A stretch of 64,000 bases of DNA from Mesorhizobium escarrei (GCF_935825525.1 NZ_CAKXZT010000001.1:1-64000), one strand, 5' to 3'. Shown: positions 1 through 7,172, numbered from the stretch's first letter. Numbers and translations: made by a program. Notes: generated by a model from the letters alone, not told the origin.

Positions 1-68
1 TGCCGTCCGCGAAACAAGCAAGGGCTTCAAGGTGCCGTCAGGCGAATTGCTGCCTTACGCGGACGGCA
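1..68. repeat. 11-bp inverted repeat at window edge
   Basis: Perfect 11-bp arms TGCCGTCCGCG (1-11) and CGCGGACGGCA (58-68) are separated by 46 bases. The left arm touches the window edge, so the repeat may be longer. It lies inside a possible reading frame and could be chance in GC-rich DNA. Confidence 0.35.
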
Positions 69-202
69 GGGTGCGTCAGTCACATGACATGCGTTTTCAT
101 TGGTGCCATGCCCAAAAAGCAACGGCAGGCCGGCATCGTGAATTCCCATCTGGCAACCCTGACATTACGATCTGCCTGTACGTGCCGCCTAAGTCATTCT
201 GA
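2..202 (+). CDS. Possible 3' end of a hypothetical gene (partial)
   Basis: An open frame enters from the left edge and runs about 66 codons to a TGA at 200-202, ending in the residues ITICLYVPPKSF. Third positions are GC-rich at first, as in coding DNA of this genome, but no domain is recognised. It converges on the small minus-strand gene at 194-349 and overlaps its end by a few bases. With no start in view the call rests only on openness and codon use, so it could be a chance frame. Confidence 0.3.
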   Translation, partial: AVRETSKGFKVPSGELLPYADGRVRQSHDMRFHWCHAQKATAGRHREFPSGNPDITICLYVPPKSF

Positions 203-349
203 CGTTCGGTCCAGACTGGCCCCTGTCGCAAAGAGCAGCAGGACAGCTTCTTCGCTCGGCAGCACGCCGGCGGGGCAGGTCTGTTCGATAGCCATGCGAA
301 CCAGCTTGAGGGCTGCCCGGGAGTTGCGGATGTTCTCTTGGGCTTCCAT
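194..349 (-). CDS. Small hypothetical protein, 51 aa
   Basis: Reading the minus strand from ATG at 349 gives a 51-residue protein beginning MEAQENIRNSRAALKLVRMA and ending in TGA at 194-196. A GAGGAAG ribosome-binding site lies just upstream. The N-terminal half is amphipathic and probably helical; the middle (CPAGVLPSEEAVLLLF) is more hydrophobic. No signal peptide or domain is recognised. The SD, compact helical sequence and GC-rich third positions support a real small gene; its function is unknown. The longer overlapping minus-strand frame (189-467) is arginine-rich, has no SD and is treated as a shadow. Confidence 0.45.
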   Translation of the reverse strand: MEAQENIRNSRAALKLVRMAIEQTCPAGVLPSEEAVLLLFATGASLDRTSE

Positions 350-663
350 GCTTCCTCGCTGAGATGGACTGTCTCAGCGTCAAACCGTGAAGGCGAGGCC
401 CTGTTCCATCAAAGTCTAACGACTGGGAAAGCGCACTGGAAAGCAAGTGCGGTAACAGTTGATTCAACCGTTGCTGGTAATTCTAGAGGAGTGTGGAAGC
501 GGCTCCGACAGTGAGGCGGGGGAGCTGAATTGCCGGAGCCGCCTGCGCAGACCTTGGGGGTTTGACCGCGCTGTCCCAGAATAGGACGGTGCGGTCAACG
601 ATTCGTTAAAATGGGAACTAATTAAGCGCATGCTAATTGAATCGCGGTTTTGCGAGTCAATGC
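350..663. other. Gene-free stretch with two hairpins upstream of the ligase gene
   Basis: No convincing gene was found. The stretch holds a perfect 9-bp inverted repeat GCGGCTCCG (499-507) / CGGAGCCGC (534-542) and a longer imperfect hairpin at 562-598. AT-richer sequence at 600-645 directly precedes the ligase gene and probably contains its promoter, but no clear -35/-10 pair could be assigned. Confidence 0.5.
562..598. promoter_or_regulatory. Imperfect palindrome upstream of DNA ligase gene
   Basis: Outer arms TTGACCGC (562-569) and GCGGTCAA (591-598) match perfectly, with inner arms GTCC (573-576) and GGAC (584-587). The 37-base element lies about 65 bases before the ligase start. It could be an operator or a terminator-like hairpin, but no T-run follows. 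Confidence 0.35.
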
Positions 664-1527
664 ATGCGTTTGAAGTTTGTCCCGCCGATGATGCCCACCT
701 TGGTAGCAAAGCCGCCCCAAGGCGATGACTGGATGCATGAAGCCAAATTCGACGGCTACCGTTCCCAGATCATCACCGACGCCGACGGTGTGCGGATTTC
801 CACCCGCCGCGGACCCGACTGGACCCCCAAATACCGCGACCTGGCGGCGGCGGCCAAAGCGCTGGAGGTCGAGAGTGCCATCATCGACGGCGAAATCATC
901 GTCTTGAATGAAGATGGTATTTCGGATTTCGCCGCGTTGCGCAAGGCAATCACCAGGCGCCAGCACGACCTCTATTTCGTCGCGTTCGATCTGCTGCACC
1001 TAAATGGCCACGATCTGCGCGACATGGTGCTGGAGGACAGGCGGGAAATCCTGGCCGGCCTTATAGGGTCTGACAGCCGCACCCAGTTCAGTGAGACAAT
1101 GCCAGGCGAGGCTAATGCGATCTATCATCTGATCGACGCGGCCGGCGTGGAAGGGATGGTATCGAAGCGTAGAGGCAGCAAATATCGCAGCGGGCCGACC
1201 ACCAATTGGCTGAAGACAAAATCCTTCACCGAAAGCGAGTTTGAACTTCTCGGCGTTGAACGCGAGAGGGGCAAGCCGGCATTCGCACTCATGGCTGAAC
1301 CGGGGACCCGCAAATATGTCGGCAGCGCGTTTGTCAGCGTCAACCGCGAGATGCGGGAACGACTTTGGAAAAGGGTCCAGGAGCATGCCGGGTCACCGCC
1401 CAAGGACATGCCAAAGCGACCGGCAACGCAGTGGGTCACGCCGGGCATCAAAGCCCGCGTGAAGCACCTCAGGGGCGAGGACGACCTTCGCCACGCTTCG
1501 CTTCAGGACTTCTGGGATGAAAGCTAG
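664..1527 (+). CDS. ATP-dependent DNA ligase, LigC/LigD ligase-domain type
   Basis: A 287-residue stand-alone ligase that should seal nicks through an AMP-lysine intermediate. The adenylation motif HEAKFDGYR is near residues 25-33, with Lys28 the expected nucleophile. DGEIIVLNEDG (motif III), DLYFVAFDLL, EGMVSKR (motif IV) and WLKTKS (motif V) follow in order, then a short OB-fold region ending near HLRGEDDLRHASL. There is no polymerase or phosphoesterase domain, so it matches the ligase module of LigD or the LigC proteins linked to bacterial end joining. I chose ATG 664 because the only earlier in-frame start is a TTG at 637; neither has a strong ribosome-binding site. No Ku gene is visible here. 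It sits in the accessory left part of the window. Confidence 0.85.
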   Translation: MRLKFVPPMMPTLVAKPPQGDDWMHEAKFDGYRSQIITDADGVRISTRRGPDWTPKYRDLAAAAKALEVESAIIDGEIIVLNEDGISDFAALRKAITRRQHDLYFVAFDLLHLNGHDLRDMVLEDRREILAGLIGSDSRTQFSETMPGEANAIYHLIDAAGVEGMVSKRRGSKYRSGPTTNWLKTKSFTESEFELLGVERERGKPAFALMAEPGTRKYVGSAFVSVNREMRERLWKRVQEHAGSPPKDMPKRPATQWVTPGIKARVKHLRGEDDLRHASLQDFWDES

Positions 1528-1623
1528 CTTTCCGCGTTCTATGCGCTGCCGCTTGTCTCGCTTTCCTCGTCAAGTGCTGAGGCACCGGCAAATAGGCGTT
1601 GGCAATCAGCCAAATTAAGCGGG

Positions 1624-1734
1624 CTAATGGTTTCCAGCAAAGGACGCGCGGCGTGGTATACCATCACTATCCGGGGAAACATTGGATACGCAGCCGCTCA
1701 GCGCCATCAAAATCAACACCAAAAATAGTCGCAT
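1624..1734 (-). CDS. Small predicted lipoprotein, 36 aa
   Basis: Minus-strand ATG at 1734 is preceded by GGAGGGAAAG, a strong ribosome-binding site. The product starts MRLFLVLILMALSGCVSN, a short charged n-region, hydrophobic core and lipobox LSGC with the acylated cysteine at residue 15. About 21 polar residues follow, ending at TAG (1624-1626). It would be lipid-anchored in the cell envelope; function is unknown. Very short lipoproteins of this shape are common in rhizobia. The SD plus lipobox are the evidence. Longer frames overlapping it on both strands lack these signals. Confidence 0.5.
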   Translation of the reverse strand: MRLFLVLILMALSGCVSNVSPDSDGIPRRASFAGNH

Positions 1735-1989
1735 CTTTCCCTCCGAATTGGGGGCACTTAGCACGGATGTCATGCTGGTGCCTGGCCGCCGACCGAAAGC
1801 GAGGCCCGTTCAGAAACTTATGGAGACCGACATTCCCCGGATGAACCCGGTTTCTGGCGACACAGTAGCCGTCATGGCCGCCCCAGGCAATGTTGAGCGC
1901 GGTGCGGGAGGGTATTAAGGCCGCCGTTGCACAGCTGCCCTGCGACATGCGAGTTTGTCAACCAAATGGCTCATCATGGGAGTCTCGTC

Positions 1990-2283
1990 ATGTCCATTCG
2001 CCGGATTGCGTTGACCTCGGCAGCGGTCACGCTTGCCTTCACAACCCTCGCCCAGGCCAGGCCGGACACCCGCGCCATGACCTGCCAACAGACGCAGGCG
2101 CTAATCCAGAGCCATGGCTCGGCGGTGCTGACCACCGGCCCGAACACCTATGCCCTCTACGTCCGCCGGTACAGCAATGCGTGCGACTGGTCGTTAATCC
2201 CAGCGGTAGGGTTTGTGCCGACGCGCGATGGCCAGTGCTTGGTTCATCGATGCAGAGAGCCGCTCTACACTCCTCCCGGCTGA
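1990..2283 (+). CDS. Small secreted hypothetical protein, 97 aa
   Basis: ATG 1990 follows a GGGAG ribosome-binding site and is preferred over the upstream in-frame start at 1927. The N-terminus MSIRRIALTSAAVTLAFTTL followed by AQA is a classic Sec signal peptide with likely cleavage after AQA. The mature part (about 75 residues) has four cysteines, including MTCQQTQAL and NACDWS, and looks like a small disulfide-bonded periplasmic protein. Such proteins recur in Mesorhizobium-like genomes without assigned function. Confidence 0.6.
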   Translation: MSIRRIALTSAAVTLAFTTLAQARPDTRAMTCQQTQALIQSHGSAVLTTGPNTYALYVRRYSNACDWSLIPAVGFVPTRDGQCLVHRCREPLYTPPG

Positions 2284-2440
2284 CGGGGACGACCATAGCT
2301 ATTCTGCTGCGCCTTTCGGCAGGAAGCCTTGCCTATGCGAGGTCTGACCTGCACGATCTAGGTGATTTAGGTGACTTGGCGACTTGGGGGAACGTGGTGG
2401 CTAAGATCTGGATGGTGATACTTCTATGCGGCGTTAGCGG

Positions 2441-2746
2441 ATGCCAATCCGAGGCAAGGCCTACGCAATTGCGTGGCTACAGCAACAGGGCATGGACAAG
2501 GGCTCCGCTACATTACTCGCGAGCAACAAGCCGGCGCTTCGCCAATACCTCATGAATAGGTCAATGGCTCCTCAGGACGACGCCTATTGCCGATCGCTTG
2601 GCGCGCGAGTCGGAACAGACGCCTATGTGCAATGTCGCACGAGCATTTCCGCCAATCGGCCGGTAAACGATCCGCCGACGCGTCCCAAGCCGGTCACGTG
2701 CACGTCAAATGTAGTGCTAGGTGCGGTAAGAACGACATGCCTGTGA
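2441..2746 (+). CDS. Small cysteine-containing envelope protein, probably frame-broken at its 5' end
   Basis: The frame from ATG 2441 ends with DDAYCRSLGARVGTDAYVQC, the CRSxGAxxGxDAYxxC pattern I associate with small rhizobial lipoproteins, then a C-terminal TCTSNVVLGAVRTTCL. It has no export signal of its own. A different frame just upstream, from GTG 2397 or ATG 2412, encodes MVILLCGVSGCQSE, a lipoprotein signal with lipobox VSGC, and then becomes arginine-rich nonsense. The simplest reading is one lipoprotein gene starting at 2397 or 2412 and split by a single-base frameshift near 2441-2475. A genuine 101-residue protein starting at 2441 is the alternative. Confidence 0.45.
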   Translation: MPIRGKAYAIAWLQQQGMDKGSATLLASNKPALRQYLMNRSMAPQDDAYCRSLGARVGTDAYVQCRTSISANRPVNDPPTRPKPVTCTSNVVLGAVRTTCL

Positions 2747-2773
2747 GCCGCGCTTCGCATGGAGAGCAGTTGA

Positions 2774-3667
2774 ATGTCCCGACACTACCTTTTTCCCAAT
2801 GAAGGGGAGCCTCTGCGCATGTCGCTCCGGCTGGTCGAAGGCCTTATATTCGGCAAGGATATTCTTCCCCAATATGCCGGCACCAAGCAGCGGGTTCTAT
2901 CTGCAACTTTAGAATTCGACGAGGCTAAAAAGCCAACACGCATTCTGAGAACCGAAGCTTCAGTTTGGGTGTTCGACCAACATGGTGGCATCCGGCAAGG
3001 CTTGCATGAAGCGTTAGCTCTCGCGATGGATATCTTACCAACTCCAGCCCGCGACGATACTGTTGTTGAACTGCGGCCCCGCACAAAAAAGCAGAAATTG
3101 GAGAAAGAGTTTCGCTGGGAGCCGGGCAAGGCTGAGATCGATCGCGTAATTTCCGACATCTGGCCGAAACGCAAGGCGGATCGACTGAAAGCCGCAGAGG
3201 GTGTCGCGAAACGGAAGCCGCCTCTGACCTACGATGCGAGCCGAGCATTAGATGAAGCCTCGGAGGGCTTCTGGAAGATCGAACACGCCATAGAGCGCCT
3301 GAAGGAACCGAGCTTAAAGGGATTTGCGTTCGGGGCCAGGCAACGCTCGGAAGCGAATCCCGAGGAGGGGTCTCTGTTCCGCGCCATTGCCGAAATGGCT
3401 GAACGCCGCTCGGAAATCCTGCGGCGCCGACGTGTCGGAAAGGGCGTCTGGTACGCCTTGGTGGACGTGACTAGATGGGATGATGGCGTCGGCACAAGCA
3501 TCTCCGCTTATCATGAGCGGTGCGAAGGAAAGGCTGCTGCTATAGCTGCTGCGCGACGACTTCTAGCTGCGCACGCGGACAAATTCGCGGAAGACATCAC
3601 GGTCGAAGCGGAGGTGCTGACCGATTTGGAGTGGCAAGATCGTCGCCGTGATTTCGACCTCGATTAG
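2774..3667 (+). CDS. Hypothetical protein, 297 aa
   Basis: ATG 2774 follows GGAGAG at 2761-2766. The protein has no signal peptide or membrane segment and is rich in charged residues. The N-terminal 100 residues look like a compact alpha/beta domain (LRLVEGLIFGKDI, ILRTEASVWVFDQHG). A basic linker (RPRTKKQKLEKEF) and helical stretches follow, and the C-terminus (GKGVWYALVDVTRWDDGVGT to AARRLLAAHADKFAEDITVE) resembles a small alpha/beta fold. I recognise no family. Base composition is lower in GC than the core genes, in keeping with an acquired region. Its 3' end overlaps the convergent regulator gene at 3597-3905. Confidence 0.6.
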   Translation: MSRHYLFPNEGEPLRMSLRLVEGLIFGKDILPQYAGTKQRVLSATLEFDEAKKPTRILRTEASVWVFDQHGGIRQGLHEALALAMDILPTPARDDTVVELRPRTKKQKLEKEFRWEPGKAEIDRVISDIWPKRKADRLKAAEGVAKRKPPLTYDASRALDEASEGFWKIEHAIERLKEPSLKGFAFGARQRSEANPEEGSLFRAIAEMAERRSEILRRRRVGKGVWYALVDVTRWDDGVGTSISAYHERCEGKAAAIAAARRLLAAHADKFAEDITVEAEVLTDLEWQDRRRDFDLD

Positions 3668-3905
3668 GGGGGGTGACACCAAGCTTTTTTAGCCGCGCTC
3701 CTGTCCCATCTCCATTTGTAATCTCGACGTGCCTCGCAGCAAATGCCGCGACCATTTTAGCTTTCGAATCCTCTCTTACCGTCTCACCCTTCTCGAATAG
3801 GTGAACGGTCGAGAACGCGATTCCTGCATGTTCTGCCAGATCGCGAACTGACCATTTCAGGATTCCGCGCGCCGCCCGGCATGCTTCCGGCGTTAGCTGT
3901 GCCAT
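3597..3905 (-). CDS. XRE-family helix-turn-helix regulator
   Basis: A 102-residue protein whose first 60 residues fit the Cro/CI fold: LTPEACRAARGILKWSVRDL, then AEHAGIAFSTVHLFEKGE as helix-turn-helix plus recognition helix. The C-terminal 35 residues are low-complexity and overlap the 3' end of the convergent gene at 2774-3667. It diverges from the operon starting at 3991, and the space between contains two inverted TGTAGTGAG half-sites, one about 8 bases before its own ATG. That arrangement suggests autoregulation plus control of the divergent operon, as in phage or island repressor switches. The binding is inferred from layout only. Confidence 0.75.
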   Translation of the reverse strand: MAQLTPEACRAARGILKWSVRDLAEHAGIAFSTVHLFEKGETVREDSKAKMVAAFAARHVEITNGDGTGARLKKLGVTPPNRGRNHGDDLATPNRSAPPLRP

Positions 3906-3913
3906 TCCAAATT

Positions 3914-3968
3914 CTCACTACAACCGTATTGACTTCGCAGTCGATCCCTTAAATACACATGTAGTGAG
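3914..3968. promoter_or_regulatory. Divergent promoter with paired 9-bp operator half-sites
   Basis: Perfect inverted arms CTCACTACA (3914-3922) and TGTAGTGAG (3960-3968) bracket the divergent promoter between the XRE regulator and the operon at 3991. Between them TTGACT (3929-3934) and TAAATA (3950-3955) form a possible rightward promoter with a short 15-base spacer. One arm is next to each gene start, so a protein bound at both could shut both promoters. The XRE product is the obvious candidate. Confidence 0.5.
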
Positions 3969-3990
3969 TTTTGCGCAAGGGATAGTCGCT

Positions 3991-4269
3991 ATGTTCAACC
4001 GCTCGGAAATCCTGAAGGCAGCCTGGGCGAAGTGGAATGCCCATTTTGCGGCCCGTCCGCATCTGGCGCGTAAGCTAAACCGGGCCGACTTCGGCTTCTA
4101 TCTCGCCGCAGCTTGGCGGGAGGCGAAGACGGCGCAGATGACCGCGCCAGAGCGCCGCGCGGATCGCATTGCGGTTGAGATTGACCGCCTCAAGTATCAG
4201 CCGTTCCGCGTCAACATTGAACCCCGTCGGCGTCAACTGGAAACGGAGCTCGCAGCCCTCGCCGGATAG
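3991..4269 (+). CDS. Hypothetical protein, first gene of XRE-controlled operon, 92 aa
   Basis: The start ATG 3991 follows GGGATAG; an in-frame GTG at 3964 lies inside the operator arm and is unlikely. The product begins MFNRSEILKAAWAKWNAHFA and is basic and helical, ending RRRQLETELAALAG. The opening RSEILKAAW resembles short phage-island proteins of Alphaproteobacteria that I recall only as hypothetical. No catalytic motif, signal or membrane segment is seen. It is followed 30 bases later by the gene at 4300 in the same direction. Confidence 0.6.
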   Translation: MFNRSEILKAAWAKWNAHFAARPHLARKLNRADFGFYLAAAWREAKTAQMTAPERRADRIAVEIDRLKYQPFRVNIEPRRRQLETELAALAG

Positions 4270-4299
4270 GCCGGCACAACGTTCATCAACATAGGGAGA

Positions 4300-5070
4300 A
4301 TGACAATGCCGAACACCACTGTTCGGGCAGCCGCCGAAGGTTTGCCCGCGATCAATCGCCGCCGCATGCTATTCGGGCTCGCGGCTGCTTCAACCGCTGC
4401 CGCCGCCATCACTGCGGCGTCGGCCGCTGGCTGCGCACCTGTCGAAAACCCGGAACTGGTCCGACTCGGCAATCAACTGCCGGAAGCCGCGGCCGAATAC
4501 CGCGCGGCGCTCGAAGAAATCGAATGGATCGCCGCGGAATGGAAACACCGCTGGCCGCTGGCCCCCGACGAAATCACCATGCCGCGCGGGAACTACATAG
4601 ACGGCGAGCGCGATATCGCCGGGCGGCTCCTTAAACGTCCAGGAGAAGAGCACGTCCGTTGTATCCGTGATGTCAGAAACCTCGCGGCCATAGTGGCCAC
4701 CGACCGCCCGCCGCGCCACAACGCGAGTGACGCCACGCGAGCGAGGCATGCGAACTGGCTTGCCAGAGCCAAGAGAGAGCTCAAGATTGGCAAGCTCTAC
4801 AAGGTTCAAACCACCCGCCTTCGCAAGGTTTCAGGAATGGACCTGGCGAAGGCGAGGGTGGCGGCTGCGAAGAAGTCACTTTCAGATCTAGTGACCGCTA
4901 TCATGGAGCAGCCGGGAACGACCATGGAGGGGATGCTGATCAAGGCGCAGGCGGTCACCACCTTCAACAAGGCGATGGCGCGCAAATACCCCTTGGATGG
5001 CGAGCTTTGGGCTGCACAGTTGGCAGCGTCGGTTCTCCAGTTGGCTTCGGAAGGGGACGCATCAGCATGA
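4300..5070 (+). CDS. Hypothetical exported protein with Tat-like N-terminus, 256 aa
   Basis: AGGGAG lies at 4293-4298; ATG 4300 or, with better spacing, ATG 4306 is the start. The N-terminus contains NRRRMLFGLAAASTAAAA and then SAAGCAP, a twin-arginine-like export signal that may also carry a lipobox. The mature region is helical and basic, with RVAAAKKSLSDLVTAIMEQP and a C-terminal TMEGMLIKAQAVTTF stretch resembling proteins of rhizobial genomic islands of unknown role. Its TGA overlaps the next gene's ATG (ATGA), so the two are translationally coupled. The function is not known to me. Confidence 0.6.
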   Translation: MTMPNTTVRAAAEGLPAINRRRMLFGLAAASTAAAAITAASAAGCAPVENPELVRLGNQLPEAAAEYRAALEEIEWIAAEWKHRWPLAPDEITMPRGNYIDGERDIAGRLLKRPGEEHVRCIRDVRNLAAIVATDRPPRHNASDATRARHANWLARAKRELKIGKLYKVQTTRLRKVSGMDLAKARVAAAKKSLSDLVTAIMEQPGTTMEGMLIKAQAVTTFNKAMARKYPLDGELWAAQLAASVLQLASEGDASA

Positions 5071-5543
5071 GCGCCGCCGTCAAGACGAAGGCGCTGGCTG
5101 CATTTGTGCAGCAGTGCCTTGATCCGCTGCCCGATTCCGTCCTCATCGACACGCACCACAATCAGCTCATGCGTCAGGCGCGACGCCTCCCTTGGCGCAA
5201 GGCTAATGCTGTCACCAGCCTCACAATAGCGGAAATGGATTACCTGCATGCGAAAAGCGTTCACGCGATGTACGTCCTCGAGGACGAGGATAAATCTAGC
5301 GCCTGTTCTGACCAACGAACGATCAGCGTAGACAGGAAACGGCAGGCTGTGGCCGATCAAATCCGAGTTCCAGCGCCCGATCTCCTGGCCGTCCAGTGGA
5401 AGCGAGAAGCCGCAAAGGACCGCTATCTGCCGATCGGCCAGGACGAAGTCGCCAAGCTCATCGCGGCGGACGAGGCGTTTCTTGCAGCGCATCCGATCAC
5501 GAAGCAACCTCGTAGAAAACGTGGGCGGAGCGACCATCACTGA
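5067..5543 (+). CDS. Hypothetical protein, last gene of XRE-controlled operon, 158 aa
   Basis: The start at ATG 5067 overlaps the stop of the preceding gene by four bases. The product is soluble and helical: MSAAVKTKALAAFVQQCLDP, then VLIDTHHNQLMRQARRLPWR, a lysine- and alanine-rich middle and a basic tail KQPRRKRGRSDHH that could contact nucleic acid. I recognise no domain. A good intrinsic terminator 20 bases past the stop closes the three-gene unit 3991-5543. Confidence 0.55.
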   Translation: MSAAVKTKALAAFVQQCLDPLPDSVLIDTHHNQLMRQARRLPWRKANAVTSLTIAEMDYLHAKSVHAMYVLEDEDKSSACSDQRTISVDRKRQAVADQIRVPAPDLLAVQWKREAAKDRYLPIGQDEVAKLIAADEAFLAAHPITKQPRRKRGRSDHH

Positions 5544-5562
5544 ACCGGACAAAAACTGTCAT

Positions 5563-5595
5563 AGCCCGCTGCCTCACGGTGGCGGGCTTTTCATT
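5563..5595 (+). terminator. Rho-independent terminator of the 3991-5543 operon
   Basis: Stem AGCCCGC (5563-5569) pairs with GCGGGCT (5582-5588), with inner CC/GG pairing, followed by TTTTCATTT. It is well placed after the stop at 5543. Confidence 0.75.
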
Positions 5596-5710
5596 TAGCG
5601 GGATAGCGGCCAAATCTTAGGCTTTTGAGTGTTCCCCATAGGGCTATGCAAAAATTCGCCACTGCACCGCTATCAGAACGGCCCGTTGCTATAGCGTGGT
5701 AATCGCGGCC

Positions 5711-5736
5711 ATTACCCCCCTATTGGGGAGGGTAAT
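5711..5736. repeat. Palindrome ATTACCC / GGGTAAT
   Basis: Arms ATTACCC (5711-5717) and GGGTAAT (5730-5736) are perfect, and the inner bases extend the stem as CCC-TATT-GGG. It is between convergent genes with no T-run, so it could be a protein-binding site or a structured RNA end. Confidence 0.4.
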
Positions 5737-5905
5737 TTCGGGACCGGTACGCGCATGCTCGCGAGGGCGAGTTAGTTCAAAAGCCCCTATAGAGGACAAT
5801 GGCTAGGCCAATTTAATTAACTGATTACAGGTTAATAGGTCGCTTGCCCGCAGCGCTTGAACATGTACCTTGTGGTCTACTCGGAAGGAAAGCGGGCATC
5901 CTGCC

Positions 5906-6913
5906 TCACCGTGATGGCGCCATCGTTATGTAGTCAGGTTTCAACAACCGAGCTGCGCGATCGAAATCGTTTGGACCCAAGACTAAGCTTCCTAGTTTTG
6001 GGCGCATGTTTTCGGCGCTGAGTGAGTACCGCAGAACAAAAGTCGCAGCGTCGATTGGCATTTCGCCTACCTTGAAAACCGGCCCTTCGAAGTTGAACTC
6101 GATTGCGAGATGCTCGAAAAGTTGCGTATCACCAGGGTTCACCACGAAAGCCTCTGGGGCGATTAGGCGAAGACTGTCTCCGAATCGTTGAAACTTGGTC
6201 AGCGGGGTACCATATGGGCCGCCATCTTTTGTCCTAACCCCCGACCGCTCGATAACTGTCAGCGAAACATGCTTAGCTGTCGCTAGACCCTCGTTCTTTA
6301 CGGCTAGGCTGATTGAGGCGTTCACCCGCCTTCCGGCGGTCATGTTCTTTGTGAAGTCATATACAAGATCCAGGTCCGGAGAGCCGTTTCTGCGAAAAGC
6401 GTCTTCGATATCGAAATGCTCCATCGCATAGCTGCTCGAGCCAGATCGCTTAAAATACTGCCTCGCCATGTTGCACATGTGCGGGCGACGTTCCGAGCGA
6501 GGGACATCGATTAATAGGTAGCCGGCGGAATTATCATTCGTAGACGGAAATCCGCCCGCTCGAATGCCGCCATGCTTAGGCTGTAGTAGGTCTCCAACGG
6601 CAGAGTTTACCGCGCTCAAGGCTGCCTTCCAATTTGGTATAGGATCGAGCGCTTGAGCGACATCCGGCCCCTCCCCAATCGATCTGCAATCGACGCCGAT
6701 TACCACCACACCGCCAGCCGAGTTGCTAAACCCCGAAAGCGCTTTTCCAATAGCTCGCCGTTCGTCCTTTGTCAGCTTACCGTCGGCGAATAGCGCACCT
6801 GGCTTCCCACCAGCCGAACCCTTGAAGTCTAGCTGCAGCGTTTCCTGCATTTCTTGCAGAATGGCCTCTGCTAGTAGCGCCTCGCCACCAGAAATCACCT
6901 CATCGAAAGTCAT
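5906..6913 (-). CDS. AlbA_2 (Schlafen-type) domain protein, 335 aa
   Basis: The N-terminal 150 residues carry hallmarks of the AlbA_2/Schlafen ATP-binding fold: ETLQLDFKGSAG followed by IGKALSGFSNSAGGVVVIGV, then GYLLIDVPRSERRPHMC and YFKRSGSSSYAMEHFDIEDAF. The C-terminal half (about 180-335) is beta-rich with no domain I know (NASISLAVKNEGLATAKHVS). AlbA_2 proteins are often fused to helicases or HTH regions and occur in anti-phage contexts; this one stands alone. ATG 6913 is preferred to GTG 6949, though neither has a perfect ribosome-binding site. GC content is visibly lower than in the core genes. It is the last gene before tRNA-Ala(GGC), facing away from it. A defence role is inference only. 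Confidence 0.75.
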   Translation of the reverse strand: MTFDEVISGGEALLAEAILQEMQETLQLDFKGSAGGKPGALFADGKLTKDERRAIGKALSGFSNSAGGVVVIGVDCRSIGEGPDVAQALDPIPNWKAALSAVNSAVGDLLQPKHGGIRAGGFPSTNDNSAGYLLIDVPRSERRPHMCNMARQYFKRSGSSSYAMEHFDIEDAFRRNGSPDLDLVYDFTKNMTAGRRVNASISLAVKNEGLATAKHVSLTVIERSGVRTKDGGPYGTPLTKFQRFGDSLRLIAPEAFVVNPGDTQLFEHLAIEFNFEGPVFKVGEMPIDAATFVLRYSLSAENMRPKLGSLVLGPNDFDRAARLLKPDYITMAPSR

Positions 6914-7006
6914 TGTGTACCTGTGAGACTCACCACCCGGCAGGAGCACAGTAAATAATCACCGGCGCCACCGGGCAAAATATTTTTCTAGGTCGGGAAA
7001 GCGTCT

Positions 7007-7028
7007 GGCGGTGCCCCGGCGGTGCCCC
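7007..7028. repeat. Tandem 11-bp repeat GGCGGTGCCCC x2
   Basis: Two exact adjoining copies lie at 7007-7017 and 7018-7028, about 70 bases beyond the 3' end of tRNA-Ala. They may be a recombination scar or integrase arm-type sites, or a chance duplication. Confidence 0.5.
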
Positions 7029-7096
7029 GAGAGCCTTCAAGGGAGGATGGCCCCGAAGGGCTATAGGTTAACTATCAGAAAAGACTAGGGAACTTT

Positions 7097-7172
<76 letters not shown>

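Larger units (their letters stand above)
5544..5905. other. Gene-free stretch between island operon and AlbA_2 gene
   Basis: After the terminator the stretch holds the palindrome at 5711-5736, several short CCCCTATAG-like words and AT-richer sequence at 5810-5850. No supported gene is present. It lies downstream of both flanking convergent genes. Confidence 0.5.

Noticed and set aside
1890..2555. 221-codon frame over the small secreted protein genes
   Set aside because: Overlaps two better-supported small genes and has low-complexity Arg/Pro-rich content.
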